A DNA stretch of 64,000 nt from JADGRF01 sp036382515 (GTDB lineage: Bacteria > Myxococcota_A > Polyangia > Polyangiales > JAFGIB01): the NCBI GenBank assembly GCA_036382515.1, contig DASVHQ010000097.1, positions 1 to 64,000 of the forward strand, in the 5' to 3' direction. The position numbers and the translations under genes were made by a program. The notes under the pieces were generated by a model that was not told where the DNA came from, ran no database searches, and saw only the letters and a program-made list of their open reading frames with translations. Below, piece by piece: positions 19,966 through 29,021 of this stretch. Numbering within the stretch: position 1 is the stretch's first letter; the number at the start of each line of letters is the position of its first letter.

Positions 19966-21438
19966 ATGGACCAGGTCGGAATGTTTCGCCGGATCGTGGA
20001 GTGGGCGCGTCGCAGCCTGATCCTGAAGATCACGGCGCCGCCCGTGCTGCTTGTGCTCGTCGCGAGTCTCTTGTCCAGCTACGTCCTGGGCCGGCTGTTC
20101 ACGCTCGCGCACGAGCAGAGCGCGAAACAGCGCTCCGGCCACTTCATCGAGGCGGTGGAGCAGGAGTTCCAGGACGCGCTCGGCGACGGTCACACTCATC
20201 TCGAGCCGCGCTTACAGCTCTTGTGCCGTGCCAGTGAAACGGTGGCGCTCGTCGCGGATCGAGAGCGCCGCGTGCGCGTGTCCTGCAGCGACGAGCTGCG
20301 CGGCACAGTGCTGCCCGACCTGACCATCGCCTCTGAACGCGTGAAGCACGGGGCCACCACCTGGGAACGCGAGATACGACCGATCGTTACAGGCCCCAGC
20401 TGCGTCGGTTGCCACGCTGGCGCAGCGCGAGTCGGCTACATCGCGGTGGACACGCCGCTCGCATCGGCCGAGGAAGAGGTCATCGAACAGCAGCGCATGA
20501 ACCTGATCGGCGGCGCCGTGATCGCCGCTGTGCTGTCGGTGATCCTGATCTTGGTTCAGGGGCTGCTCGTGTACCGGCCCATCCGTGCGCTCGCGAAGAC
20601 CGTCGGGCGCATCCAGGCGGGCGACCTCGACGCTCGCGCAACGATTGCCGGAACCGACGAGCTTGCCCAGCTGGCGGCGAATCTGAACAGCATGGCGGCT
20701 TCGATAAGCGCAGCCGAGGCGGAGCTCGACCGCACGCACCGCGCCGAGCTAGTCCAGGCCGAGAAGCTCGCTGCGCTGGGCCAGCTGCTGTCGTCGATCG
20801 CGCACGAGATCAAGAATCCGCTCGCCGGCATCATCGGCGCGTTGAAGGTGCTCGAATCGGACGCTGCGGACACTGACCCGAACAAGCCGATCCTGGGCAA
20901 GATTCTCGCACAGATGGAGCGGCTCTCCACGACCGTCGTGACCTCTCTCGAGTTCGCGCGACCGATGAAGCCGACGGTGGCCGACGTCGATGTGGTGGAC
21001 CTGATCGAGCGCACGATCTTCTTCGTCGAGCGACAAGCAGACGAGCAACACGTGCAGCTGCGCAAGCGTTATGCTGCGGGGTTACCGCGCGCCCACGTCG
21101 ACCCCGATCTCATGAAGCAAGTCTTCCTCAATCTGTTGCTCAACGGCATCCAAGCCATGCCGCGAGGTGGCGGGCTGGACATCGAAGTCAGCGCTCCAAG
21201 CGAGTCGGCGATCGAGATAGTGATCTCGGATCAGGGCGTCGGCATCGCGCCGGAGCATCTGGACCGCATCTTCTCCCCGTTCTTCTCCACCAAGGAACGA
21301 GGTACGGGCCTGGGTCTGTACGTGGCTCGTCAGATCGTGGAAACGCAGCGTGGCCAGATCACTGTAGAGAGCCATCTGGGGCAGGGCACTGCGTTCACCG
21401 TGCGGATCCCGACGCAGCCTGCTGCAGACAAGGAGTGA
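19966..21438 (+). CDS. Sensor histidine kinase with c-type heme motif in the sensor domain
   Basis: This is a 490-residue membrane kinase. TM1 is at about 18-42 and TM2 at about 178-203; between them is a ~135-residue periplasmic domain. That domain ends with GPSCVGCHAGAARVGYIAVDTPL, a CXXCH heme-binding motif at Cys 146-His 150. A HAMP domain follows (YRPIRALAKTVGRIQAGDLDARA), then HisKA with AHEIKNPLAG (His 280), then HATPase_c with DQGVGIA and GTGLGLYVARQI. Covalent periplasmic heme suggests sensing of redox state, oxygen, NO or electron flow. It lies 4 nt before an NtrC-type regulator and just after the octaheme cytochrome, its probable target. Confidence 0.88.
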   Translation: MDQVGMFRRIVEWARRSLILKITAPPVLLVLVASLLSSYVLGRLFTLAHEQSAKQRSGHFIEAVEQEFQDALGDGHTHLEPRLQLLCRASETVALVADRERRVRVSCSDELRGTVLPDLTIASERVKHGATTWEREIRPIVTGPSCVGCHAGAARVGYIAVDTPLASAEEEVIEQQRMNLIGGAVIAAVLSVILILVQGLLVYRPIRALAKTVGRIQAGDLDARATIAGTDELAQLAANLNSMAASISAAEAELDRTHRAELVQAEKLAALGQLLSSIAHEIKNPLAGIIGALKVLESDAADTDPNKPILGKILAQMERLSTTVVTSLEFARPMKPTVADVDVVDLIERTIFFVERQADEQHVQLRKRYAAGLPRAHVDPDLMKQVFLNLLLNGIQAMPRGGGLDIEVSAPSESAIEIVISDQGVGIAPEHLDRIFSPFFSTKERGTGLGLYVARQIVETQRGQITVESHLGQGTAFTVRIPTQPAADKE

Positions 21439-21442
21439 GCCG

Positions 21443-22807
21443 ATGGCGCGAGCGAGTGTGCTGATCGTCGACGATGAGGAGTTGATTCGCTGGTCGCTCG
21501 AGAAAGACATCTCGCGACTCGGGTATGCCACGCGCACGGCCGCGAGTTGCGCCGAGGCGCTGCGCCTGCAGCAGGACGAGCCTGCAGACGTGGTGCTGCT
21601 CGACGTGAAGCTGCCCGATGGCGACGGCGTGCAGCTGATTCCGCTGCTTCACGCGTTCCGCGAGGACACTGTGATCATCATGATCACCTCGGTGAATTCG
21701 CTTGAAACAGCGGTGGAATCGATTCGCGTCGGCGCCTGGGATTACGTCACCAAGCCCTTTGATTTCCCGAAGCTCTTCAACAGCGTCGCCAAGGCAGCCG
21801 AGCGCGTCGCGCTGCGCGAAGAGAATCGTGCACTGCGGTCTCAGGAGCGTGTCGCCGGTAACCCCGAATGCATCGCCGACTCGGCTCTCATGCAGCGCGT
21901 CCTCGAGCTGGCGAAGACGGCTGCGCGCCACGACACTGCCACGGTGCTGCTCCGAGGAGAGAGCGGTGTGGGCAAGGATTTGGTCGCACACTACATCCAC
22001 GAAACAAGTCCGCGTGCCGAGCACCTCTTCCTCGACATCAACTGCGGTGCCCTGCCCGAAGCGCTGCTCGAGAGCGAGCTCTTCGGTCACGAGCGCGGCG
22101 CTTTCACCGACGCCAAGACACAGAAGCGCGGGCTGCTGGAGCTGGCGAGCGGCGGCACGGTGTACCTCGATGAGATCGCCGACGCGCCGCTCGGCGTCCA
22201 AGTGAAGCTCCTGAAAGTGCTCGAGCAACGCACATTCCGCCGACTGGGGGGCACGCGTGACATCACCGCGGATGCGCGGATCATCGCCGCGACCAATCGT
22301 GATCTCAGCCAGGCGCTTGCCGACAAGACGTTGCGCCAGGATCTCTACTACCGCTTGAACGTGTTCCCGATCGACGTTCCGCCTCTGCGCGAGCGCCGGC
22401 AGGACATCGCACCGCTCTCACGCATGTTCCTCGCCGGGTTCAATCGTGCGTTTCGCAAGCATGTGCGCGGGTTCACGTCGGAGGCTGAGCGACACCTGCT
22501 CGAGTACGACTGGCCCGGCAACGTTCGCGAGCTGCGCAACGTCATGGAGCGGGCGATGATCTTGGCAGGCGACGACGCGCCGATCGGCGTCGACGCTTTG
22601 CCACAAGAGATCTTCAACCCCACCGCAGCAGACGGGGCGGACGGCGAGGAGGAACCCGCAGGTGTGCTCGCGCAGGCCGAAGGCAAGCTGATCCGCGAGG
22701 CTCTCGCGGACTGTGGTGGGAACCAGAGTCGTGCCGCGGCTCAGCTGGGCATCGGTCGCGGGGCGCTGGCTCGTCGACTGCGAAGGCTCGGCATCGTCGC
22801 GGGGTGA
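21443..22807 (+). CDS. Sigma-54-dependent NtrC-family response regulator
   Basis: The 454-residue protein is complete: receiver domain with Asp 54 (LLDVKLPDGDG), AAA+ domain with Walker A GESGVGKD at 172-179, sigma-54 contact loop GAFTDA at 219-224, Walker B GGTVYLDEIAD, and the arginine-finger region YYRLNVFPIDVPPLRERR. The C-terminal Fis-type helix-turn-helix is GNQSRAAAQLGIGRGALARR. The contact loop has Asp where the consensus has Gly (GAFTGA); this variant occurs in natural activators. It is co-transcribed with the heme-motif kinase. The sigma-54 promoter before the cytochrome gene is its most likely target. Confidence 0.92.
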   Translation: MARASVLIVDDEELIRWSLEKDISRLGYATRTAASCAEALRLQQDEPADVVLLDVKLPDGDGVQLIPLLHAFREDTVIIMITSVNSLETAVESIRVGAWDYVTKPFDFPKLFNSVAKAAERVALREENRALRSQERVAGNPECIADSALMQRVLELAKTAARHDTATVLLRGESGVGKDLVAHYIHETSPRAEHLFLDINCGALPEALLESELFGHERGAFTDAKTQKRGLLELASGGTVYLDEIADAPLGVQVKLLKVLEQRTFRRLGGTRDITADARIIAATNRDLSQALADKTLRQDLYYRLNVFPIDVPPLRERRQDIAPLSRMFLAGFNRAFRKHVRGFTSEAERHLLEYDWPGNVRELRNVMERAMILAGDDAPIGVDALPQEIFNPTAADGADGEEEPAGVLAQAEGKLIREALADCGGNQSRAAAQLGIGRGALARRLRRLGIVAG

Positions 22808-22934
22808 TCGGCCGGTCACCGCCTGCCCCGCCGCGAACCAAGCCCTTCCTCACTTCGGCGTCAGCATGTGCGACACGCCGCGGACCACGCAGGGATCTTG
22901 GTGCGGGTGCGGGTTTGCCTGGACCGTGAATGAT

Positions 22935-22962
22935 GGGAGCGCTTTCTCCGACAGGCTCCTAG
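22935..22962 (-). repeat. 28-nt dispersed repeat, copy 1 (half element)
   Basis: These 28 bases are identical, in reverse complement, to 59452-59479. The shared core reads CTAGGAGCCTGTCGGAGA on the minus strand. Here only one arm of the palindromic element is present. It lies in the 289-nt gap between the regulator gene and the aldolase gene. Confidence 0.7.
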
Positions 22963-23096
22963 CACCGGGTCGCCGCATCCGCGGCTCGAACCGGGCGCAA
23001 GCGGCGAAAAATCGTGCTTTGGGCGGTGGATCGGCCGGTCGGACTTTTCCTCGGAGACAAGGCCTGCTAACCAGGGCTCCTGCGAAGGAGCCCCCG

Positions 23097-24068
23097 ATGT
23101 ACCGCAAAGAGATCAAGGTCCTGGACTGCACCATCCGCGACGGCGGACTGATCAACAACTACCAGTTCACGGACGCGTTCGTGAACGCTTGCTACGTGGC
23201 GGCGTGTCGCTCCGGGATCGACTACTTCGAGATCGGCAAGATGCTGAGCGAGAGCGAGCAGTACCCGCGGGACAGGTGGGGCAAGTGGAACTTCTGCAAG
23301 GAAGACGACGTCAAGCGAGTGCTGGATTGCCATCGGGGTGAGTACCGCCCGGGCATCGCGGTGATGCTCGACGTGGGGCGCGTCGATGTCGCCGCCCTCC
23401 AGCCGGCCGACAAGTCGCCCTTCGACATGATCCGCGTCGCCTGTTACGTCGCCGACGTCGACAAGGGCGCTGACCTGGTGCGCCGCACGAAGGATCTCGG
23501 GTACGAGACCACGCTCAACATCATGGCGCCCTCGGCGGCCATCGAGAGTGATCTGGTGGCTGCGCTGGCCGAGGTCAACGAGATCAAGGAGCTCGACTAC
23601 CTCTACCTGGTGGACAGCTACGGAGCGTTCTACTCCGAGCAGATCACTGCCTATGTCAACCTCTATCGCAAGTACGCGCCGAGCAAGCCGCTGGGCTTCC
23701 ACGGTCACAACAACCAGCAGCTGGCGTTCTCCAACACGCAGCAGGCGATCATCGACGGGGTCAATCTGCTGGACGCCACCATCAACGGGATCGGGCGCGG
23801 TGCAGGCAACTGCAACCTCGAGCTGCTGCTGAACTTCCTGAAGAACCCGAAGTTCGACGTGCGGCCCATCTACCACGTGATCCAGGAGCACTTCGTGCCG
23901 CTCCGGCAGCAAATCGAGTGGGGCTTCAACGACATCTACGGCATCTCGGGCTACCTCAACCAGCATCCGCGCGCGGCCATGAAGCTGCGCGCCGACGAGA
24001 AGGAGCGCGACAACTGCTACGACTTCTACCTGGAGTCGCGCCGAGTCGACGACGCCGCGCTCAGCTGA
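23097..24068 (+). CDS. HMGL-like aldolase (DRE-TIM family)
   Basis: This 323-residue protein belongs to the HMG-CoA lyase-like TIM-barrel superfamily. It carries the signature DCTIRDGGLINNYQF near residue 9 (the D-x-T-x-R-D motif that binds metal and substrate) and the metal-binding GFHGHNNQQLAF with its H-x-H. It most resembles the 4-hydroxy-2-oxovalerate aldolase branch. The acylating acetaldehyde dehydrogenase (DmpF) that normally partners that enzyme is absent, although a standard aldehyde dehydrogenase lies convergent downstream. The ATG has a good GAAGGAG ribosome site. The substrate is not known. Confidence 0.8.
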   Translation: MYRKEIKVLDCTIRDGGLINNYQFTDAFVNACYVAACRSGIDYFEIGKMLSESEQYPRDRWGKWNFCKEDDVKRVLDCHRGEYRPGIAVMLDVGRVDVAALQPADKSPFDMIRVACYVADVDKGADLVRRTKDLGYETTLNIMAPSAAIESDLVAALAEVNEIKELDYLYLVDSYGAFYSEQITAYVNLYRKYAPSKPLGFHGHNNQQLAFSNTQQAIIDGVNLLDATINGIGRGAGNCNLELLLNFLKNPKFDVRPIYHVIQEHFVPLRQQIEWGFNDIYGISGYLNQHPRAAMKLRADEKERDNCYDFYLESRRVDDAALS

Positions 24069-24112
24069 GTGGTCGCACCACGCAACTCGTACCGCGGTTG
24101 CGCGCTCGAGCC

Positions 24113-25759
24113 TCAGCCCTTCGGGAGCTTCGGGACCCAGGGCGAGAACATCTTGCCCAGGGCAAGGCGCGTGACCTTCGCGACGTCGCCGAACCAGCCA
24201 CCGAGTGACGACGGATAGCGCATGCGTAGCGCCGAGAGCATGCCGTCGTAGGTCGCTTGATCGAACGGATACCACCAGAGGTTGCGCTTGGTGGGCATGA
24301 TGTCCCAGTTGATCAGCTTGGGCTGCGTCATCTCGTCGAGGCCGAGCGCCGAGTGCGTGCGTCCCATGCCGGATTCCTTCCAGCCGCCCCAAGGTGTCTC
24401 GCTCATGCCGTGCGTGTAGAGATGGTCGTTGATGGTGGTGACGCCGGAGTGGAGCTTCTGCGCGATCGCCTTGCCGCGGGCCAAGTCCCGCGTCCACACC
24501 GACGAGGTCAGCGCCATGCTGGAGTCGTTGGCGAGCGCGATGGCTTGCTCGAGGGTGTCGAACTTCATCACCGGCACCACGGGACCGAAGGTCTCCTCGC
24601 GCATCAGCTCCATCGAGTGATCCACGTGCGTCATGAGCGTGGCGGGGTAGAAGTAGCCGCCGGCCTTCGAGTCGGTGGGGCTCGACTGCGCGATGATCTT
24701 CGCGCCCGCGGCGACGGCCGCGTCCACCTGCTTCTGCACGGTCTCCAGCTGTTCCTTCGTGGTCATCGCACCCATGTCGACGTCGCAGCCGCGGTCGGGA
24801 CCGTGGCGCATCGCCGCGGTCTTCTGCCTGAGCAGCTCCACGAACTGATCGTAGACCGAGGCGTGCACGTAGACGCGCTCGACGCCGCCGCAGCTCTGAC
24901 CGGCATTCTGGTAGCCGGCCCAGGCGGCGCCGTTGGCCGCGCGCTCGAGATCGGCGTCCTCGAGCACGAGCATGGGGTCTTTGCCGCCGAGCTCGAGCGA
25001 GAGTGGGGTGAGGGTTTTCGCGGCTGCAGCCATCAGCTGCTTGCCCGTGGGCACCGAGCCGGTGAAGAAGAGCTTATCGACGTGCTGATCGAAGAACGCC
25101 TGGGAGACGCGCCCGCCCGAGCCGACGATGTGGTGGAAGAGCCCGTCGGGCAGTTCGCCCGCGGCCACGATGCGCTCGATGGCGTCGCCGACGCCGATCG
25201 TGGCGGCCGCGACCTTGAGCAACACGGCGTTGCCGGCCATCAACCCCATCACGACCTCGCCGAACGGGATCGAGAGCGGGTAGTTCCACGGGCTGATGAT
25301 CCCGACCAGGCCCAGCGGCAGCCGAACGATCTCGTTCCTCTTGTTGTAGAAGAGCAGCGAGCCGAGCGGCACCTTCTTGGGGGCGAGCGCACGCTTGGCG
25401 TTCTTGGCGTACCAGTCGGCCGCCAGGGCGCAGGGGATGACCTCGGTCACGAGCGCGTCGGTGCGTAGTTTGCCGTTCTCACGACTCACCACGGCGGCGA
25501 GGTCTTCCGCGTGCGCGACGACGTAGTCACGCATCTTCAGGATGTGCCGCGCGCGCGCATCGAAGGACAGCGCCGCCCAGCCGCGCTGCGCTGCACGAGC
25601 GCGGGCGAAAATCTCCGGCATGCGCGCGAGATCGGTGTTGGGGATGCGGCTGACTTCTTCGAGCGTCGCAGGGTTGAAAGAGACGGTCTCTCCGGCCGGC
25701 TGCGCCTCGCGCACGGGTGTGGGCTGGGGCAGGCGTTCGGCGGTGGCTTGCGTCGGCAT
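24113..25759 (-). CDS. NAD(P)-dependent aldehyde dehydrogenase
   Basis: The 548-residue enzyme oxidises an aldehyde to the acid. Motifs are the Rossmann stretch GIISPWNYPLSIPFG, FTGSVPTGKQ, the general-base region LELGGKDPML, the nucleophile loop NAGQSCGGVERVYV with catalytic Cys, and EETFGPVVPV. A C-terminal ~80-residue extension with KLINWDIMPTKRNLWWYP is typical of the membrane-associated, long-chain or coniferyl-type subgroup. The start MPTQATAERL is preceded by GAAGGGGAGA; an upstream start would add 25 residues. It converges on the aldolase gene with a ~45-nt gap. Confidence 0.9.
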   Translation of the reverse strand: MPTQATAERLPQPTPVREAQPAGETVSFNPATLEEVSRIPNTDLARMPEIFARARAAQRGWAALSFDARARHILKMRDYVVAHAEDLAAVVSRENGKLRTDALVTEVIPCALAADWYAKNAKRALAPKKVPLGSLLFYNKRNEIVRLPLGLVGIISPWNYPLSIPFGEVVMGLMAGNAVLLKVAAATIGVGDAIERIVAAGELPDGLFHHIVGSGGRVSQAFFDQHVDKLFFTGSVPTGKQLMAAAAKTLTPLSLELGGKDPMLVLEDADLERAANGAAWAGYQNAGQSCGGVERVYVHASVYDQFVELLRQKTAAMRHGPDRGCDVDMGAMTTKEQLETVQKQVDAAVAAGAKIIAQSSPTDSKAGGYFYPATLMTHVDHSMELMREETFGPVVPVMKFDTLEQAIALANDSSMALTSSVWTRDLARGKAIAQKLHSGVTTINDHLYTHGMSETPWGGWKESGMGRTHSALGLDEMTQPKLINWDIMPTKRNLWWYPFDQATYDGMLSALRMRYPSSLGGWFGDVAKVTRLALGKMFSPWVPKLPKG

Positions 25760-26188
25760 GGCGATCTCCCCTTCGAGAAGCCCAGCTCGGTGGCCGGGGC
25801 GGCCGAGCATCGCCACGATGCGGGCGGCCTGCAAGCGGCGGCAGCCGCCTATCGGCCTGTGTCCAGGCTCACCGGGCGCGCCCCGCGGGCACTCAACACC
25901 CGGTCAGTCAGGAGGCAGCCACCCCGGCCACTCACCCCGAGTGGTCGCAGCTCGAGGGCCGACCTTGGCCGATCCAGGTCAGCGCACGGCGCGCCGGGTC
26001 CCGCGGGGCGTATCCGTTGGAAAACGCGGCACGTTTGGCAGCCCCGCAAGTGGTTCGGGTCTGTCACAATCGCGCCGCTTGGGTGTCTTCGCTGAGCGGT
26101 CGGCGCACTGCCCTCGGGTGCACGCGGTAGTGCTGCACGTCGCGCAGGGCAGAACGTCAGCCGGGGTAGAGGAGGCGTACCGACTGCC
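25760..26188. other. Intergenic region, no gene seen
   Basis: These 429 nt separate two divergent genes. I see no protein-like frame, tRNA or strong hairpin; they presumably hold both promoters. Confidence 0.5.
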
Positions 26189-28432
26189 ATGAGCTGCTTA
26201 CCGTCGAAACTCTTGCACTTGATCACGAGCACCTCGTGCGCCCGCCGTCGGGCGCTGCTGGCGCTCAGCTGCGCGCTGGCCGGTGGGTTCGGGTTCGTAC
26301 CTGCTGTCGTGCGGGCCTGGTACTTCCCGGAGCATGCAGAGCTCTCGCGTCTGGCCCTGCGCGACTTCGCGCCGGGGTTCGCGACCGAGGTGATCCAGCT
26401 CGCCGTGGCCGATGCTGCAGCTGACGGTCTGGTGTTGTGCCCGGGCGCGACCACCGCGCTGCCTGCGCTCGATCTGGATGGCGAGGGCGTGCGTTGCGTG
26501 TCCTACGGCGTGCTGGCCGCGCTGGCCGCAGATCACTCCAACACCACCGCCGACCTGCGCGATCTCCTGTCGCGCCCGCTGTACCGTCCGTGGCCGGCGA
26601 AGAACGTCACGCTCGGCTCGCTCTTGGCCGCCGCGGCCCAACGCATCTGGAACGATTTCCAGACCTCCGTGCCCGAGGAGACCGATCGGGTCTGGACCGG
26701 GGATGTCTCGCGGGTGTCCGCCAGCAGCGCGCGCTTGCCGCGCACGCTCAGTCCGCGCGACCTGGTTCGCGTGCTGGATGTGCAGCTGACGGTCCTCGAC
26801 CCGGGCTACGTGGACCGGGCCAAGAACGCCAAGACTCACTTCCACGATCCGACGCGGAGCGTCGAGCTCATACTGCAGCAGGCGGCGCTCGGCGATCTCG
26901 ACAACGCGCTCGCGCAAGCTCTGGCCCACCACGCGCGCTCGTTGCAGCTGGCGGTGCTCAGCCGTCCCGACCACGAACCGGACGCCGACATCCGCAGGCG
27001 CCTGCGCACCGAGGCGCTGCTCGAGCACGCTTTCGCCGTGCACTTCGTGCAAGATGGCTTCGCGGCCGGGCACATCGTCACGGATCCCGCGGTGGCCGCC
27101 GCCCGTTCGCGCACGCAACGCCATGACTACTTCAACCGCGAAGGCCTGGCGGTGACGCGTGCGCTCTCACCCGATCGCTGCCAAGCGCAGCCGCCGTTCT
27201 TGCCGGGACGCGGCGTCGGGCTCGACGCTTGCTGGGTCGCGCATGGCGACGGGTTTGCGAGCGCGGACGATCGGATGTACGCGAACGAGGCCGTGGCGCG
27301 GCTGCAGACGGCCTTCGCGCTCGCACTGTCGCCGCGCGACCCAGCGTGGGTCGACAGCCAGCTGCAATCGCCGCAGTGCGCCAGCTGGATCGCTGGCAAC
27401 GGCGACGTGCGCGCCCACACGCAGTGTGACGTCGCGTGGACCGCGGCGCTGCTCGATCCGCGTCCGGCCTGGGTCGGAGCCGCGTGCAAGGCGACGCCGG
27501 CTGACTGGGCGCGCATGGTGCTCGGCCATTTCCAGGGCGCGCTGCAACAGCTGGCGGACCAGCCGCTGTTGGCGGCGGCCGATGCCGGCTCGCCGGCTGC
27601 GCAGCCCGGGGCGCTGACGCGCGCGATGGTCGGCATTCCGACCCAGAGCGTTGCCCGGACGTCCGAAGAGTTGGCGCCGGTGCCGGCCGGCGGTTCGAGC
27701 CTCGACGACGCAGTCGACCCGGATGCGCTCAAGTGTGCCGTACCCGATGCGGAGGCCGCGTTGTGGATGCCGCTGCTCGCGGCCTGGCCGGCTGCACAGG
27801 CCGACGCCACGACGCTCCAGGGACAGGACGCTTTCGCGAACGGCTGGGCGGTGCAGGCCGGTGCCAACGCCGCCGTCAGCGACACCAAGCTCCTCTCGGA
27901 TAGCGCATCGGTGAGCGGGTGGGCCGGCGCGACCGTCGGCCTCACGTACCTCGCGCAGGGCATCCTGCCGTACGTCCGAACGCGTGGTCTGTTCGAGCTC
28001 AACGCGGGGTTTGCGCAAGGCGTGCGCCTGGCGGGGCCCACCGATGCGTTCCGCTCGGTCGGTGTGCTGGAGATGCGCGTGCCGCTCACCTCGCTGCTTG
28101 CGGCGGGCGCCGGCGCACTGTGGCACTCGGCGCGGCCCATGACTTGGTTCATGGGCGGCGATGTGTCCGGCGGTCTGCTCGGCGCTCGCGCCTACACGCT
28201 CTTGGCACCCAACCGTGCGCTCTTCTACGGCTGGGACGCGGAGGTCCTCAACGTTTTGCTATCGCCATCGGCCGTGGCTCAACCGGCTCGGCGCTCCGGC
28301 GTGCTCGAGGCCGAAGGCCGCTTGCGTCTGGGTGTGCGCAGCAGCGATCCGAGTCGCCCGCTGCGCACGATGTTCGGCGGTAGCTTCGTTTTGATGTTCG
28401 AAGTGTCTGTGGGTCTCTTCTCCTATCTCTAG
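26189..28432 (+). CDS. Secreted phospholipase C-like protein with C-terminal barrel-like region
   Basis: The 747-residue product has an N-terminal signal segment (ALLALSCALAGGFGFVPAVVRA). The middle carries HAFAVHFVQDGFAAGHIV with His 285, Asp 289 and His 295. This pattern (H-x3-D-x5-H) is shared with zinc-dependent phospholipase C and S1/P1-nuclease-type proteins, where these residues bind metal. ADHSNTTADLRDLL near residue 114 may supply further ligands. From about residue 590 the sequence turns into alternating Gly/aromatic strands like an outer-membrane barrel. It is the first gene of a three-gene operon ending with a ceramidase-like gene, which fits a lipid substrate. Catalysis is inferred, not shown. 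Confidence 0.6.
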   Translation: MSCLPSKLLHLITSTSCARRRALLALSCALAGGFGFVPAVVRAWYFPEHAELSRLALRDFAPGFATEVIQLAVADAAADGLVLCPGATTALPALDLDGEGVRCVSYGVLAALAADHSNTTADLRDLLSRPLYRPWPAKNVTLGSLLAAAAQRIWNDFQTSVPEETDRVWTGDVSRVSASSARLPRTLSPRDLVRVLDVQLTVLDPGYVDRAKNAKTHFHDPTRSVELILQQAALGDLDNALAQALAHHARSLQLAVLSRPDHEPDADIRRRLRTEALLEHAFAVHFVQDGFAAGHIVTDPAVAAARSRTQRHDYFNREGLAVTRALSPDRCQAQPPFLPGRGVGLDACWVAHGDGFASADDRMYANEAVARLQTAFALALSPRDPAWVDSQLQSPQCASWIAGNGDVRAHTQCDVAWTAALLDPRPAWVGAACKATPADWARMVLGHFQGALQQLADQPLLAAADAGSPAAQPGALTRAMVGIPTQSVARTSEELAPVPAGGSSLDDAVDPDALKCAVPDAEAALWMPLLAAWPAAQADATTLQGQDAFANGWAVQAGANAAVSDTKLLSDSASVSGWAGATVGLTYLAQGILPYVRTRGLFELNAGFAQGVRLAGPTDAFRSVGVLEMRVPLTSLLAAGAGALWHSARPMTWFMGGDVSGGLLGARAYTLLAPNRALFYGWDAEVLNVLLSPSAVAQPARRSGVLEAEGRLRLGVRSSDPSRPLRTMFGGSFVLMFEVSVGLFSYL

Positions 28433-28442
28433 CGAGGAACAA

Positions 28443-29021
28443 GTGCGTAAGCCCCAAACGGCAATCGAAGTCGTTGCTTTGTTCGCGCTTGCCAGCCTGT
28501 ACGGCTGCGGCGCCTATCTCGGTCCCAACGTCGCAGCCCAGTCGAACCGTCCAGGTGCGAGCCTGGGCGCGAGCGGCGGCTATCGGCTGTATCCCACCGG
28601 CAACGAATCGTTGTTCCTCGACGGCAACCTCTCGGCGGCGTTCCCCACGCAGGGCGCAGGCAAGAACCTGCTCGTGGTGGGCGACGCCGCGCTGGGCTAC
28701 GGAAGCTTGCCGCTGCCACACGAGTCGAGACTCGGGCTCGAGCTTGGGGCCGGCCCGAGCCTCGGCGACATCACGGACGGCCATGGCTTGCGCTCGTTCG
28801 GTGCTGGCTGGGTCTGGAAGCTCGCTTTGCCATGGCGGGTCTCCGCCAACCGCAAGCCGTGGGAGCTGGGCGAGCAGGTGCTGGACTTCTCGCTGCTCAC
28901 GCCCGAGGTCGACATCGTGCAGCTCTTCCCCGTCGGACGCGGTCGTGACCACCAGTTGGTCACCGCCGTGCTGTTCTCGCTGAGTTACCGCTACGACACG
29001 TGGCTGGCGGCGCTGCCATGA
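28443..29021 (+). CDS. Outer-membrane lipoprotein of unknown function
   Basis: The GTG-started 192-residue product has a signal peptide ending in the lipobox LYGC, then strands rich in Gly and aromatics (GASGGYRLYPTGNESLFLDG; AALGYGSLPL) ending SLSYRYDTWLAALP. A small beta-barrel or transthyretin-like lipoprotein is likely. It follows the phospholipase C-like gene by 10 nt and its TGA overlaps the ATG of the ceramidase-like gene, so all three are co-expressed. I do not recognise a family. Confidence 0.65.
   Translation: MRKPQTAIEVVALFALASLYGCGAYLGPNVAAQSNRPGASLGASGGYRLYPTGNESLFLDGNLSAAFPTQGAGKNLLVVGDAALGYGSLPLPHESRLGLELGAGPSLGDITDGHGLRSFGAGWVWKLALPWRVSANRKPWELGEQVLDFSLLTPEVDIVQLFPVGRGRDHQLVTAVLFSLSYRYDTWLAALP

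Noticed and set aside
22096..22115. GAFTDA taken as a defect in the NtrC-type regulator
   Set aside because: The Gly-to-Asp change at that position occurs in functional activators, and all other motifs are intact.
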